Under the pieces are notes generated by a model that had not been told where the DNA came from, did no database searches, and was given only the letters and a program-made list of their open reading frames with translations. A DNA stretch of 64,000 nt from assembly GCA_900472485.1 (NCBI GenBank), contig UCII01000014.1, forward strand, positions 1 to 64,000, in the 5' to 3' direction. A program made the position numbers and the translations under genes. Below, piece by piece: positions 1-8,635 of the stretch. Each line of letters opens with the position of its first letter. Position 1 is the stretch's first letter. Source of the DNA: Hyphomicrobiales bacterium. GTDB lineage: Bacteria; Pseudomonadota; Alphaproteobacteria; Rhizobiales; Rhizobiaceae.

Positions 1-29
1 TGAGTCCGTCACCTAGACCGGCGAACTGG

Positions 30-833
30 TCAATCCCCTGCAGCTTCCAGGATCAGATGGGCGATCGTATCGGGATGCGAGATCAGTGAGAGATGGCTGG
101 CCTTCACTTCGATGGTCGTTGCTCCCATGCGCTTGGCCATGAAACGCTCCAGATCCGGATTGATCGTCCTGTCTTCGGTGGAGACTGCATACCAGCTGGG
201 CTTGCTGCGCCAAGCTGCCTGGGTGGTCTTCCCGGATAGAAGCGCCTTCTGGAAGGGCTGCTGCACGGCATAGAGCACCTCGGCCTTCACTTTGGGCAAG
301 TCGCCGGCGAAATCGCGCAGGAACGCTTCCTCGGTCAGCCGTCCTTCGTCGCCATCAAAGACGATGCCGGCCGATGCCGGCGGTGTCGGATATGTCTTGG
401 CGAGCGCCGTATAGTCTTCGCCGGCATCCGGTGCGCGGGCGGCGACATAGACGAGCGCGGAAACCTTCGGATGCACGCCGGCTTCGGTGACGATCATGCC
501 GGAAAAGGAATGGCCGACGAGGACAGTCGGGCCGTCCTGACGATCGAGAACCCGCTGCGCGGCCTCCACCGCTTCCGGAAGTGTCGTCAACGGATTTTGT
601 ACTGCCGTGCAGTTCAGCCCCTTGGCCTGCAGCCGGGCGATAACCTCGGTCCAGCAGGAGCCGTCTGCAAAAAGTCCATGTGCCAGGACGACATTGCGTG
701 CCTTCAATGGCGCAGACTTGACCGCTACGGAGGCGGGTGTCGGAGTGCTGGCGGCCATGCCGTGCGCGGAAATGAGGGAGGCAGCGGCGCCGGCGATAAC
801 GGCGGTCGAGAAATTCCGTCTGGTCATCATCAT
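30..833 (-). CDS. Exported alpha/beta hydrolase
   Basis: This is an alpha/beta-fold hydrolase of 267 residues, family-level call only. The nucleophile elbow GHSFSG is at residues 107-112 (Ser109), an HG oxyanion motif lies near residue 52, and a C-terminal SHLS supplies the likely catalytic His. The N-terminus MMMTRRNFS followed by an Ala-rich hydrophobic stretch ending near HGMAA looks like a twin-arginine signal, so the enzyme probably acts in the periplasm. I chose the first of three tandem ATGs because AAGGA lies 8 bases upstream; the longer open frame has 24 more residues and no ribosome site there. The substrate is unknown. Related proteins are often annotated as salicylate-esterase or EstC-like. 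Confidence 0.85.
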   Translation of the reverse strand: MMMTRRNFSTAVIAGAAASLISAHGMAASTPTPASVAVKSAPLKARNVVLAHGLFADGSCWTEVIARLQAKGLNCTAVQNPLTTLPEAVEAAQRVLDRQDGPTVLVGHSFSGMIVTEAGVHPKVSALVYVAARAPDAGEDYTALAKTYPTPPASAGIVFDGDEGRLTEEAFLRDFAGDLPKVKAEVLYAVQQPFQKALLSGKTTQAAWRSKPSWYAVSTEDRTINPDLERFMAKRMGATTIEVKASHLSLISHPDTIAHLILEAAGD

Positions 834-934
834 GATCGTGATCCTTATGGTGTTGAGGATAAATGGGCACCAGAAAGCCGCCCGCGCCGAATGTCGGAAC
901 GGCAAAGCTTCTGAAATTCTGTATGTCTCGGAGC

Positions 935-965
935 GGCATATGATCGACCGCGCGGATCATATGCC
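935..965. promoter_or_regulatory. 11-bp perfect inverted repeat, candidate operator
   Basis: The arms GGCATATGATC (935-945) and GATCATATGCC (955-965) are perfectly complementary around a 9-base GC-rich spacer. The repeat lies about 100 bases upstream of the minus-strand hydrolase start. It could be a dimeric regulator site. No poly-T follows on either strand, so it is not a terminator. Confidence 0.45.
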
Positions 966-1097
966 CGATCCTGTATTCCGGTTCAGCTTCGAGCTTGCTT
1001 TATGTATGCATAGCGGGAGGCTGTTGATCGCTTTTGTATTTTAAATGGCGTCTATGGTCAATAATTGGGTGCGTAACGGTTGCGTGATTGGTTATAT

Positions 1098-1134
1098 GTA
1101 TGCAGAAACGATGAGAGGAGATGCTTCTGCATAC
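1098..1134. repeat. 10-bp perfect inverted repeat
   Basis: GTATGCAGAA (1098-1107) and TTCTGCATAC (1125-1134) are perfect complements separated by 17 purine-rich bases. It is in non-coding DNA with no T-run beside it. Function unknown; a regulator site or a remnant of a longer element are both possible. Confidence 0.4.
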
Positions 1135-1354
1135 GGCCCAGGTTGATCTCGGAGAACTCTGGCGGATGGGCTGCGTGACGCGGTTGATGATCGGGAGCCG
1201 CTGTCCGGACGTATTCACAACCCAAAGCCATCATCCAGGCTATCGGGGAAGGGGATGGAAAGGATGTCACGGCGCATGCGGGCACCTATGCTGAATGGCC
1301 CGACGGCATTGCCGCGCTTTATCCAAGTCAGCTGCGGCGCAGCCAAAGTCCGGA

Positions 1355-2440
1355 TCAGCCGCGGGCGATCCGCACGATGTGTTGATCCCAGGCGACGTCG
1401 CTGTGCTCGCCCAGAAAGTCGCCGCCATAGGAGGAAACGGCAAAGCCATGTTGAGCCGGCGCGATACCCGCCGCATCGGCGATGCTCTCCACCTTCAGCA
1501 CCTCGCCGGTCCTCGCATCCAGCGTCACCGAGGTCCCTTCGACCGGTGATGTGACACCTACGAGGTTTTCGGCGCGATTGACGGCGATAGCGCCGACGTA
1601 ATTGCCAAGCGCCCGGGTCGTATCGTCGGGCAGAGTGACGAAGGTCAGATCCTCGCCCCTCGCGAAATGACCGACAAGCGGCGGCAGGTCGTTGCGATGC
1701 CCTTCATATTGGCAGGCGAACCAGACCCGGCCGCTGGCGTCGATATCGACATGGCGGGTCGAGACCTGCGCGTATTGCGACGGAAGCGTGTGCTTTTCGA
1801 TCAGCCCGCCGTTGGCGGCGTCGATCAGCGTCAGCGACGGTTCCATATGATCGAGGTTGAGCTTGGTGCGGCCGAAATCCGGATGCGTCTCGATGCCGCC
1901 ATTGGCGACGATCAGGAATCTGCCGTCGTCTGAAATCGTCATGTCGTGTGGGCCGACGCCGTAGGTCTCGTATTCGCCGATGCGGGCAAAGTGGTTGCCG
2001 GCATCATAGAGCCCGATGATACCGCGATTGTTGTCGAAATCGTTCTCGCTGGCATAGAGCAGCCTGCCATCGGGCGAAAACGTGCCGTGGCCGTAGAAAT
2101 GCCGGCCTTCTTTAGCGGAAATGACGATCGGCTCGGCCTTGTTCCAGGGATCGAAGATCATCGCGTAGGTGCCGGGCCGGCGGGCGAAGGCGACGGTCTT
2201 GCCGGTCGCCTTGGAAAAAGCCATGCCGTGGGCGCGGGCAGGCAGCGCCACCTGATCGATGATGCGGCCGTGTTCGGTCACCGTCGCCACGGCGAAGGAG
2301 CCGTCCGCAGCGCGGATGCCGGAGGCGTAGACCGCATCGGCCCGCTCCAGCGCTATCAGCGCGCTAGGCTTCAGGGCCGCAAGGAAGGTCAGCCCCGCGG
2401 CTTTGACAAAAGCTCTCCGATCGATCAGGCCGCTGCGCAT
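1355..2440 (-). CDS. DUF1513 domain protein, Tat-exported
   Basis: This 361-residue protein matches the DUF1513 family, a predicted beta-propeller-like periplasmic protein. The N-terminus carries DRRAFVKAAG followed by a hydrophobic run, a good twin-arginine signal. It is the last gene of a four-gene minus-strand set: imelysin, di-heme oxidoreductase, second imelysin, then this gene after a 5-base gap. That recurring cluster is linked to iron acquisition in alpha-proteobacteria. The biochemical role of DUF1513 is not established, and no catalytic motif could be picked out. The start ATG is supported by the Tat motif lying directly behind it and by the tight spacing to the upstream gene. Confidence 0.85.
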   Translation of the reverse strand: MRSGLIDRRAFVKAAGLTFLAALKPSALIALERADAVYASGIRAADGSFAVATVTEHGRIIDQVALPARAHGMAFSKATGKTVAFARRPGTYAMIFDPWNKAEPIVISAKEGRHFYGHGTFSPDGRLLYASENDFDNNRGIIGLYDAGNHFARIGEYETYGVGPHDMTISDDGRFLIVANGGIETHPDFGRTKLNLDHMEPSLTLIDAANGGLIEKHTLPSQYAQVSTRHVDIDASGRVWFACQYEGHRNDLPPLVGHFARGEDLTFVTLPDDTTRALGNYVGAIAVNRAENLVGVTSPVEGTSVTLDARTGEVLKVESIADAAGIAPAQHGFAVSSYGGDFLGEHSDVAWDQHIVRIARG

Positions 2441-2445
2441 CGCCC

Positions 2446-3657
2446 TCAGTCTCCGTCTGCGAAGGAGAAGCCGGCCGAAAGGCCGATGGCGCCGCCATAC
2501 TCGTCGCTGAAGCTGGTGGCGAGATCGCGGCTGACGGAGAGCAGCTTGTCGATCTTGGCGCGTTCCGCATCGTTGCTGATCGCCGCCTCAATATCCGCAT
2601 TGATCGTCGGTGCTGTGGCCGCGAGTTCGTTCAGGAGACCGTCGATCTTGGTGGCGACAGCGCGCTTGTCAGCCGGCAGCAGCTTCGCCATATGGGCTTT
2701 TTCCCAGAGCGTCTTCAGGCCCTCGATATTGCCCGTGAACGAGGTCCACGTATTGGCCGAACGCCAGTAGATCGCCATCTTCGGCCGCGCCGTTGCCGGA
2801 TCGCCCTTATAGAAGGTTTCTAGCCGCTGGTCGCGGACATTGGCCGCGCCATGCACGAGAATTCCGAGCAGCGCCGTTACGGCCTCCTTGTTATCCATGA
2901 AATCGTCGCTGGTCTTGCCCGGGAATTTCCAGGATTTCTGCACGCCATCTGGCGCATCCCATTCGTCGGCGATTTCGTTGGCGGTGGTTTCGATATTGCC
3001 GGCAACAGCCGCGCCATAGCGGCAACGGAAGCTCTGCTTATCCTTGCCGAGGACATCGGAGCCGTTGCCGAAGAGCACATATTCCAGCGCCGTCATGCTC
3101 ATGAGCGCCACGCTCTTGCCGGCGACGGCCGCGACAGTCGTGTCCTGCTCATCCGCCTTGGAGATCAACGCCTGCACCTGTTTGAGGCCGACGCCCTTGC
3201 GGTCGGGATAGAACAGGATGTGCTCGAAGCGGTTCTTTTCGATGATCGGGCCGGTATCGACGATCTCGATGCGCGACCAGCTCTTCACGGTGTCGCCGAA
3301 GGCCGACTTTGCGCCGGAAAGCGTTGCATTCGTCGGGTCGGCGCAGAGCGCCTTCATCGCCGTTGTCAGTTTCGATGCGGACTCATGCATCGCGCGGTAG
3401 CCGGGACGGATCACGTCATCGACGGCCTTCTGCAGCACGGCCGGCACCGCCGCCTCGTTCAGGCCGGCGCCATTGGTGCCCGCATCCTCGGCGTGGGCAG
3501 GCAAGGCCGCAGCGGTCAAGAGAAGGCTGGCGACCAGAGCAATTCCAGCAAAAGTGCGCAGCGGTTTTGCGTCCGGAATTGCGTGAAAACAATGGGACGG
3601 AGCATTTGCGTGACTCCGTTTAGAGCGGAAATGCTCCGGGCGTTTCCAGTGGCGCAT
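2446..3657 (-). CDS. Second imelysin family protein, degenerate motif
   Basis: This imelysin (peptidase M75/IrpA-like) protein is predicted periplasmic with a role in iron handling. Where the paralogue upstream has the family motif GxHxxE, this one has SMTALEYVLFG: the Glu is kept and the His lost, as in IrpA-type members. The start is uncertain. The ATG at 3657 overlaps the stop of the di-heme oxidoreductase gene as TGATG, giving 403 residues and a signal peptide core only at residues 38-55. Residues 7-39 are encoded by a RIME-like repeat (3541-3638), so the original start was probably displaced by that repeat. A non-ATG start nearer the hydrophobic core is possible. Confidence 0.8.
   Translation of the reverse strand: MRHWKRPEHFRSKRSHANAPSHCFHAIPDAKPLRTFAGIALVASLLLTAAALPAHAEDAGTNGAGLNEAAVPAVLQKAVDDVIRPGYRAMHESASKLTTAMKALCADPTNATLSGAKSAFGDTVKSWSRIEIVDTGPIIEKNRFEHILFYPDRKGVGLKQVQALISKADEQDTTVAAVAGKSVALMSMTALEYVLFGNGSDVLGKDKQSFRCRYGAAVAGNIETTANEIADEWDAPDGVQKSWKFPGKTSDDFMDNKEAVTALLGILVHGAANVRDQRLETFYKGDPATARPKMAIYWRSANTWTSFTGNIEGLKTLWEKAHMAKLLPADKRAVATKIDGLLNELAATAPTINADIEAAISNDAERAKIDKLLSVSRDLATSFSDEYGGAIGLSAGFSFADGD
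3541..3638. repeat. RIME-like repeat inside the imelysin 5' end
   Basis: Bases 3541-3590 closely match those at 52133-52184: both share an AATTCCAG start, a central AAAAGTGCG and a GTCCGGAATTGCGTG block. The second half forms a hairpin with arms CGGAGCATTT (3598-3607) and AAATGCTCCG (3629-3638). This composite, two-palindrome layout is typical of Rhizobium intergenic mosaic elements. Unusually it is not intergenic: the imelysin reading frame runs through it. Confidence 0.7.
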
Positions 3658-5216
3658 CAAAGGGACTCCAGAAAGTTGATGAGGGCTTGCCGGTCGTCTT
3701 TCGGAAGACCAGCGAATGCATTGCGGGCTTTTTCCGCCTCTCCTCCATGCCAAAGGATGGCTTCGGTGAGGGTGCGGGCGCGGCCGTCATGCAGATAGGC
3801 CTGCCGGCCGCTGACGGTCTGTGTCAGGCCTATACCCCAGAGCGGCGGCGTGCGCCAATCGCGACCGGATGCCACGCCTACCTGCTGCCCGTCCGAAAGG
3901 CCTTCGCCCATGTCGTGCAGCAGGAAATCGGAATAGGGCCAGATCAGCTGGAAAGCCTGCGGCGAATCCTTGCCGTCGCTGCTTTTCAGGCCGTCCAGCG
4001 TCACGAATTTCGGTGTGTGGCAGGCCGCACAACCGGAGCGGTAAAACATCTCCTTACCGTGCAATACGGCGGGCTGGCTCGTCGCGCGTCGGGCGGGCAC
4101 GGCAAGATTTTCGGAGTAGAAGGTGACAAGCGGAAGCACTGGATCCGGCGCTTCGGTGTCGCCGAGGCGCGTCTGCACGCCGTTCGGCATGGCCAGACAT
4201 TGCGGTTCCTTGGCAGTGCAGTCGCCATAGGGATTGGGCCGGTCCGGCGTCGAAATGCCGATATCGGCGGAAAAGGCATCGGCCACCTGGTCGCGCACGG
4301 TTGCATTCTGGGCCTTCCAGCCGAAGCGCCCGAGCGCGAGCTGGCCGGTGCGATGATCGCGGACGATGGCGGGGCGGCCGCGTATGCCGGTGCCTTTCTT
4401 GTCGTCCGGGTCGGCATTGGCGAGGATATCGGCATCCGGGATGGCCTCGATCAGACCGAGACCGATCATCGGCGGCGCGATGCGCGCTGAAAGCGTGGTG
4501 TTGATATCCATCGGCCCGTAGGCGAGGTCACTGACGCCGTAATGTGGTTTGCGCAAGGTCACGGTTTCCCCGCCGGCAAGCGTCACCGTCTCATCGCTAT
4601 AGCTGACGGTCACCTTGCCTTCGGCGGCGAGGCCGGGGACTGCAAGATCCTGCAACTGTGCCCCATAGGTCGAATCCGGAAAATTGAGCGCGTGAAAATC
4701 CTTGACGGCCTGCTCTTCCTCCGGCGTCACGGCAGGCCGCGCGAGGCGCAAGACCATCGAGGTCGCGGCAGCGCCCGCTTCCTCAGGCGGATGGCCGCGC
4801 CCATCGCGGATATGGCAGCTTTGGCAGGAGCGGGCGTTGAACAGCGGCCCCAGCCCATCGGAAGCCTGGGTGGAGGAGGGAGCGGAGACCCAAAGCTTGC
4901 GAAAGAGCGCGTTGCCGAGATGAAAGTTCTGGCCCTGTTCCTGGTCTAGCTTGGCCGAAGGCTGGGAGAAAATATCGCGCGTGACCTTATCGATCGAGAT
5001 CAGACCACCGCCCTGCATCGTTTCATAGGGTTCGGCCTTGAGGAAGTTGCTGGTTGCGCGGGTCACGTCGCGCACGCGCTTCAGCTCTTCGGCCGAGAGA
5101 TCGCTGCGCGTGGTCGGAAAATCGAGAATATCGGCGGCTGCCAACGTGATGGAAAAAACCAAAATACCCGCGGCGATGGCGGGCAAAAGGGCGCGATTGG
5201 CCGGGATGCGTGTCAT
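3657..5216 (-). CDS. Di-heme oxidoreductase (DHOR family), periplasmic
   Basis: This is a c-type di-heme protein of the DHOR/thiol-oxidoreductase family, 519 residues from the chosen ATG. It has an N-terminal signal anchor (about residues 5-28) and two CxxCH heme motifs, CQSCH at about 131-135 and CAACH at about 396-400. It sits between two imelysin genes, which fits a periplasmic redox step in iron uptake. Its stop overlaps the next start (TGATG), so translation is probably coupled. A TTG at 5234 would add six residues. Neither start has a strong ribosome site, so the N-terminus is not certain. Confidence 0.88.
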   Translation of the reverse strand: MTRIPANRALLPAIAAGILVFSITLAAADILDFPTTRSDLSAEELKRVRDVTRATSNFLKAEPYETMQGGGLISIDKVTRDIFSQPSAKLDQEQGQNFHLGNALFRKLWVSAPSSTQASDGLGPLFNARSCQSCHIRDGRGHPPEEAGAAATSMVLRLARPAVTPEEEQAVKDFHALNFPDSTYGAQLQDLAVPGLAAEGKVTVSYSDETVTLAGGETVTLRKPHYGVSDLAYGPMDINTTLSARIAPPMIGLGLIEAIPDADILANADPDDKKGTGIRGRPAIVRDHRTGQLALGRFGWKAQNATVRDQVADAFSADIGISTPDRPNPYGDCTAKEPQCLAMPNGVQTRLGDTEAPDPVLPLVTFYSENLAVPARRATSQPAVLHGKEMFYRSGCAACHTPKFVTLDGLKSSDGKDSPQAFQLIWPYSDFLLHDMGEGLSDGQQVGVASGRDWRTPPLWGIGLTQTVSGRQAYLHDGRARTLTEAILWHGGEAEKARNAFAGLPKDDRQALINFLESL

Positions 5217-5262
5217 GGCGTATCGGGGCGGCAACGCCTTGTCGCGCTGCCGCCACCCCTTA

Positions 5263-6552
5263 TTACTTCTTGGTGAAGACGGCGTTCGGGTTGTCCAGGC
5301 TGTCCGAACCTTCGAGCTTGATCGTGCCGAGATCGAGAGCGGCGATGACGCGCTGGATGCTCTTCGTCTGGTCGAGCAGGCCGTCGATGGCCTTCTGAAC
5401 CGTCGCGTTGCCTTCCTTGTTGCCCTCGCCGATCATCTGGTCGTATTTCTCGACCGTCTCGCCGCGATGCACCAGCGCCTTCATGGCCGCAAGCGTCGTG
5501 TCGAGCTTGCCTTCCATCTCCTTGTCGAGCGCCGGATCCTTGGCCTTGACCAGATCGTGCAGCGACGGACCCTTCAGCTTGGTGCCGTCGACGCGGGTAT
5601 AGTTGCCGTTATAGGCGGCAGCGATGCCGATGGCGTCGCCATTATGCTCGTTATAGGTATTGTCGGAGAAGCAATCCTGCTCTTCTTCCGGATCATGCAG
5701 CAGCAGGCCGAGCTTCATGCGCTCACCGGCAAGTTCGCCGTAGGAGAGCGAGCCCATGCCGGTCAGGATGGTGGTCAGGCCGGCCTTCGGATCGGCTTCG
5801 ACATGCTTGGTGGCTTCGCCGTCCGGCGCCCACTTGTCGGTCATCTCCTGCAAATCCGAAACCAGCAGCGTCGAGGCGGACTTCAGATATTCGGCGCGGC
5901 GATCGCAATTGCCGTGCGTACAATTCTTCAGATCGTAATCGGTAGCGGGACGTTCGCCGGCGCCGGCACCCGTGCCATGCAGGTCCTGTCCCCACAATAG
6001 GAACTCGATGGCGTGATAACCCGTCGCAACGTTGGCTTCGACGCCGCCAGCCTGATGCAGCGTGCCCGACAGGAATTCCGGCGTCAGATGCGAAGCGTCG
6101 ACATCCTTGCCGTTGATCTTGATCGTCTTGTTGGCGATGACATTGGCGACGTAGAGCGAGTTCTCATCGCTCTCCGTGCCGTAGGAGGCGTCGACATAAT
6201 CGATCAGGCCCTCGTCCAGCGGCCAGGAATTGACCTTGCCTTCCCAATCGTCGACGATCGGATTGCCGAAGCGATAGACTTCCGTCTGCGCATAGGGAAC
6301 GCGAGCCTTGATCCAGGCCGCGCGTGCGGCCTTCAGCGTCTTGTCGCTGGGGTTGGCGAGCAGGGCGTCGATGGCCTTGTCGAGTGCCTTCGCCGTCGTC
6401 AGCGAGTCCTGATATTTGGCATGTGCCAGTTCCGCATAGTGCTTGAGAACGGCAGCCGGCTCGGGAGCGGCTGCGAGAGCCGGCAGGCTGAACGCGGCGG
6501 TCGTGACAACGGCCACCGCGAGCGCGGCGCCAATTCTGTTTTTCAGTTTCAT
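5263..6552 (-). CDS. Imelysin family iron-regulated protein
   Basis: This 429-residue exported protein is of the imelysin/IrpA (M75) family. It has a clear signal peptide (MKLKNRIGAA, then a hydrophobic stretch to PALAAA near residue 28) and the family motif GxHxxE as GYHAIE at residues 178-183. The start ATG has AGGAGAGG 4 bases upstream. It is the first gene of the imelysin, di-heme oxidoreductase, imelysin, DUF1513 operon, 46 bases before the next start. An ICE-like box lies about 87 bases upstream of the ATG, so control by Irr is plausible. Some relatives are called insulin-cleaving peptidases; iron binding is the more widely supported role. Confidence 0.9.
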   Translation of the reverse strand: MKLKNRIGAALAVAVVTTAAFSLPALAAAPEPAAVLKHYAELAHAKYQDSLTTAKALDKAIDALLANPSDKTLKAARAAWIKARVPYAQTEVYRFGNPIVDDWEGKVNSWPLDEGLIDYVDASYGTESDENSLYVANVIANKTIKINGKDVDASHLTPEFLSGTLHQAGGVEANVATGYHAIEFLLWGQDLHGTGAGAGERPATDYDLKNCTHGNCDRRAEYLKSASTLLVSDLQEMTDKWAPDGEATKHVEADPKAGLTTILTGMGSLSYGELAGERMKLGLLLHDPEEEQDCFSDNTYNEHNGDAIGIAAAYNGNYTRVDGTKLKGPSLHDLVKAKDPALDKEMEGKLDTTLAAMKALVHRGETVEKYDQMIGEGNKEGNATVQKAIDGLLDQTKSIQRVIAALDLGTIKLEGSDSLDNPNAVFTKK

Positions 6553-6638
6553 GTTCCTCTCCTGTGACAGCGGGGGCACCGTCAAAACTTGGCAATTTGT
6601 GTCATGTATGAAAAACAAACTTGTGTCAAACGCTCTAG

Positions 6639-6655
6639 TTTAGAACGATTTTAAG
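6639..6655. promoter_or_regulatory. ICE-like (Irr) iron-control box
   Basis: TTTAGAA (6639-6645), a 3-base spacer and TTTTAAG (6649-6655) match the rhizobial iron control element TTTAGAA-N3-TTCTAAA at 12 of 14 arm positions. It lies about 87 bases upstream of the imelysin operon's first ATG. Irr is the known reader of such sites. The effect on this operon is inferred. Confidence 0.5.
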
Positions 6656-6771
6656 GCGAGGGACCAAGGGTTTAACGTCGCAAGCGAAATGGATTCGCTC
6701 GCGAATGCGCAGATATGGGCGTTTGATATTGCGTCAGCGGGGCAGTGGAAGCAGGCTCGTTCGCCGCCAGC

Positions 6772-8061
6772 TCACATCTTCCGTTGAAGGCGGCTGAAGA
6801 AGAAGCCGTCGGTATCTGTGGAGGCCGGCGTCAGCGTAATGGTCTTGCCGTCGGAGGAGCGCGGCTTTGCGGCATCCTTGCCGAACAGCTTCTCCCAGGA
6901 GCTCAGGGTTTCCACGATTTCGAAGTCTGGATTCTGGGCGGCGAAACGGTTCACCTGTGCCTCATTCTCCTCCGGCAGCACCGAACAGGTGACATAGAGC
7001 AGAGCGCCGCCGGGGCGGACGAATTCGCCGGCCTGCGCCAGGGCTTCCTGTTGCTGGCTGGTGCGTTCGTCGAGATTCTTCTGTGTCAGTCGCCATTTGG
7101 TATCGGGACGGCGCCGCCATGTGCCCGTGCCGGTACAGGGAGCATCGACCAGCACCTTGTCGAACTTGCCGCGCAGCTGGAGCAGGCCATTGCGGTCGTC
7201 ATGGACCTGAACGTTACGGGTGCCGGCCCGCTTCAGGCGCTCGATGATCGGCGCCAGGCGCCGTCGGTCGCTGTCATAGGCATGGACCTGGCCCTTGTTA
7301 TGCATTGCGGCCGACATGGCGAGCGTCTTGCCGCCACCGCCGGCGCAATAATCGAGCACCTGGTCGCCTTCATCAGGCAGGACCAGATCGGCCACGATCT
7401 GCGAGCCTTCATCCTGCACCTCGAACCAGCCCTTCTGGAACGAAAGTTCGGCCGTGACGTTCGGCAGGCGGGATGCGCCTTCTCCGGCGGGAATACGGAT
7501 GCCGAAACGGGCAATCTTCGATGACTGGCCACCGGCGCGCTCCAGCGCCTTTACGACCTTGGCGCGGTCGGCCTTCAGGGCATTGGCGCGAAGGTCGAGC
7601 GTCGGGCGCTCGGCAAGAGCTTGCGCTTCCAAGAGCCAGCCATCGCCGAAGGCTTGGCTGAAGGAGGGCTCGACCCATTCGGGAATATCGCCCTGGACAT
7701 GACGAGGCGCATCTTCGAGCTTGCGGGCCGCAAACGCGGCCAATGTTTCGGCGCTCGGCGCCTCGGGCGCAAATTTATCGCCGTCCAGCTCCGCTGCCAG
7801 CGCCTCCGGCGTCAGGCCCCATTGGCGGAAGAGGACTGCATGAGCAAGCGCGGACGCACTGTCGTCTCCCATCAGCCAGGCATGCGAAAGCCGCATGCGC
7901 AAGGCGTCATAGACGATGTTGCCGATCGCGGCCCTGTCCCCGGACCCGGCGAAGCGATGGGCAAGGCCCCAATCCTTCAGGGCATCGGCCACCGGTCGCT
8001 TGCGCGCTTCGATATCGGCAAGAACTTCGATGGCCCCCTGCAATCGGCCGCCCAGACGCAT
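6772..8061 (-). CDS. RsmB/NOP-family rRNA m5C methyltransferase
   Basis: This is a SAM-dependent RNA cytosine-5 methyltransferase of 429 residues, probably acting on 16S rRNA. The N-terminal half is the NusB-like region and the C-terminal half is the catalytic Rossmann domain. Visible motifs are DYCAGGGGKT (about 237-246, SAM binding), PCTGTGTWRRRPD (about 308-320, motif IV with Pro-Cys) and TCS (about 358-360, motif VI with the nucleophilic Cys). The start has AGGAGAG upstream. It appears to stand alone, with the RlpA-like gene about 200 bases upstream on the same strand. The exact target base within the family cannot be told from sequence. Confidence 0.9.
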   Translation of the reverse strand: MRLGGRLQGAIEVLADIEARKRPVADALKDWGLAHRFAGSGDRAAIGNIVYDALRMRLSHAWLMGDDSASALAHAVLFRQWGLTPEALAAELDGDKFAPEAPSAETLAAFAARKLEDAPRHVQGDIPEWVEPSFSQAFGDGWLLEAQALAERPTLDLRANALKADRAKVVKALERAGGQSSKIARFGIRIPAGEGASRLPNVTAELSFQKGWFEVQDEGSQIVADLVLPDEGDQVLDYCAGGGGKTLAMSAAMHNKGQVHAYDSDRRRLAPIIERLKRAGTRNVQVHDDRNGLLQLRGKFDKVLVDAPCTGTGTWRRRPDTKWRLTQKNLDERTSQQQEALAQAGEFVRPGGALLYVTCSVLPEENEAQVNRFAAQNPDFEIVETLSSWEKLFGKDAAKPRSSDGKTITLTPASTDTDGFFFSRLQRKM

Positions 8062-8266
8062 TCACACTCTCCTGCTCGCGCATGACCCGGAACCCGTTCG
8101 AGCTCATCTTGGGACTCTGCGCCTACCAAAACTGCTGACGCCTCGCCGATCCGCGCAAACAATGCCCATGGCGGCGGATTTTGAGACGCCTCAACCGCGT
8201 GGTAGCCGCGATTGGCCGAGAGAGCAAGCGTCATGCCGATTTGCCGGTAGTTCCGGCTTTCGGCGA

Positions 8267-8635
8267 TTACTTCGAGGCGACGACCTCGTAACAGACCTTG
8301 GCGGTACCCGAAGCGACCATGCCGATGTTCTGTGCGGCAGCCCGGGAGAGATCGAGAACACGTCCGCGAATGAAGGGCCCACGGTCATTGATGCGAACGA
8401 CGACGCTACGGCCATTGTGCTTGTTGGTGACCCGCAGACGCGTGCCGAAGGCGAGCGAGCGGTGGGCTGCAGTAAGATTTCTGGAACTCATGCGTTCCCC
8501 GGAAGCAGTCTTGGAGCTTCCTCCGTACCATGAAGCGCCTCCGCAGCCAACGGATGCAAATGCCGGAGTCGAAACGACAGCAAAGGAGGCGGATATAGTT
8601 GCGGCGATTGCCAAAGAACGTGCGATTTTCTTCAA
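8267..8635 (-). CDS. RlpA-like septal ring lytic transglycosylase family protein
   Basis: This 122-residue exported protein has an RlpA-like double-psi beta-barrel. The signal peptide covers about residues 1-27 (MKKIARSLAIAA up to AFAS). The barrel motifs are SWYG near 36, the fold signature AAHRSLAFGTRL near 56-67, and VRINDRGPF near 80-88, ending in the VLDLSRAAA segment. No SPOR domain is present, so it is a minimal RlpA. It probably acts on peptidoglycan in the periplasm; activity of such short versions is not proven. The upstream AT-rich region holds a strong inverted repeat (8733-8753). Confidence 0.88.
   Translation of the reverse strand: MKKIARSLAIAATISASFAVVSTPAFASVGCGGASWYGGSSKTASGERMSSRNLTAAHRSLAFGTRLRVTNKHNGRSVVVRINDRGPFIRGRVLDLSRAAAQNIGMVASGTAKVCYEVVASK

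Larger units (their letters stand above)
834..1354. other. Gene-free region between hydrolase and DUF1513 gene
   Basis: About 520 bases hold no convincing gene. Both neighbours are on the minus strand, so this is the upstream region of the hydrolase and the downstream region of the DUF1513 gene. Short open frames on both strands (for example 1058-1285) lack ribosome sites and resemble nothing I know. It carries two perfect inverted repeats, listed separately. The part around 1120-1260 might be an eroded coding fragment, but I cannot identify it. Confidence 0.5.

Noticed and set aside
1058..1285. 75-codon minus-strand frame upstream of the hydrolase
   Set aside because: No ribosome site and overlapping frames in several phases are equally open; could be a decayed gene but not supportable.
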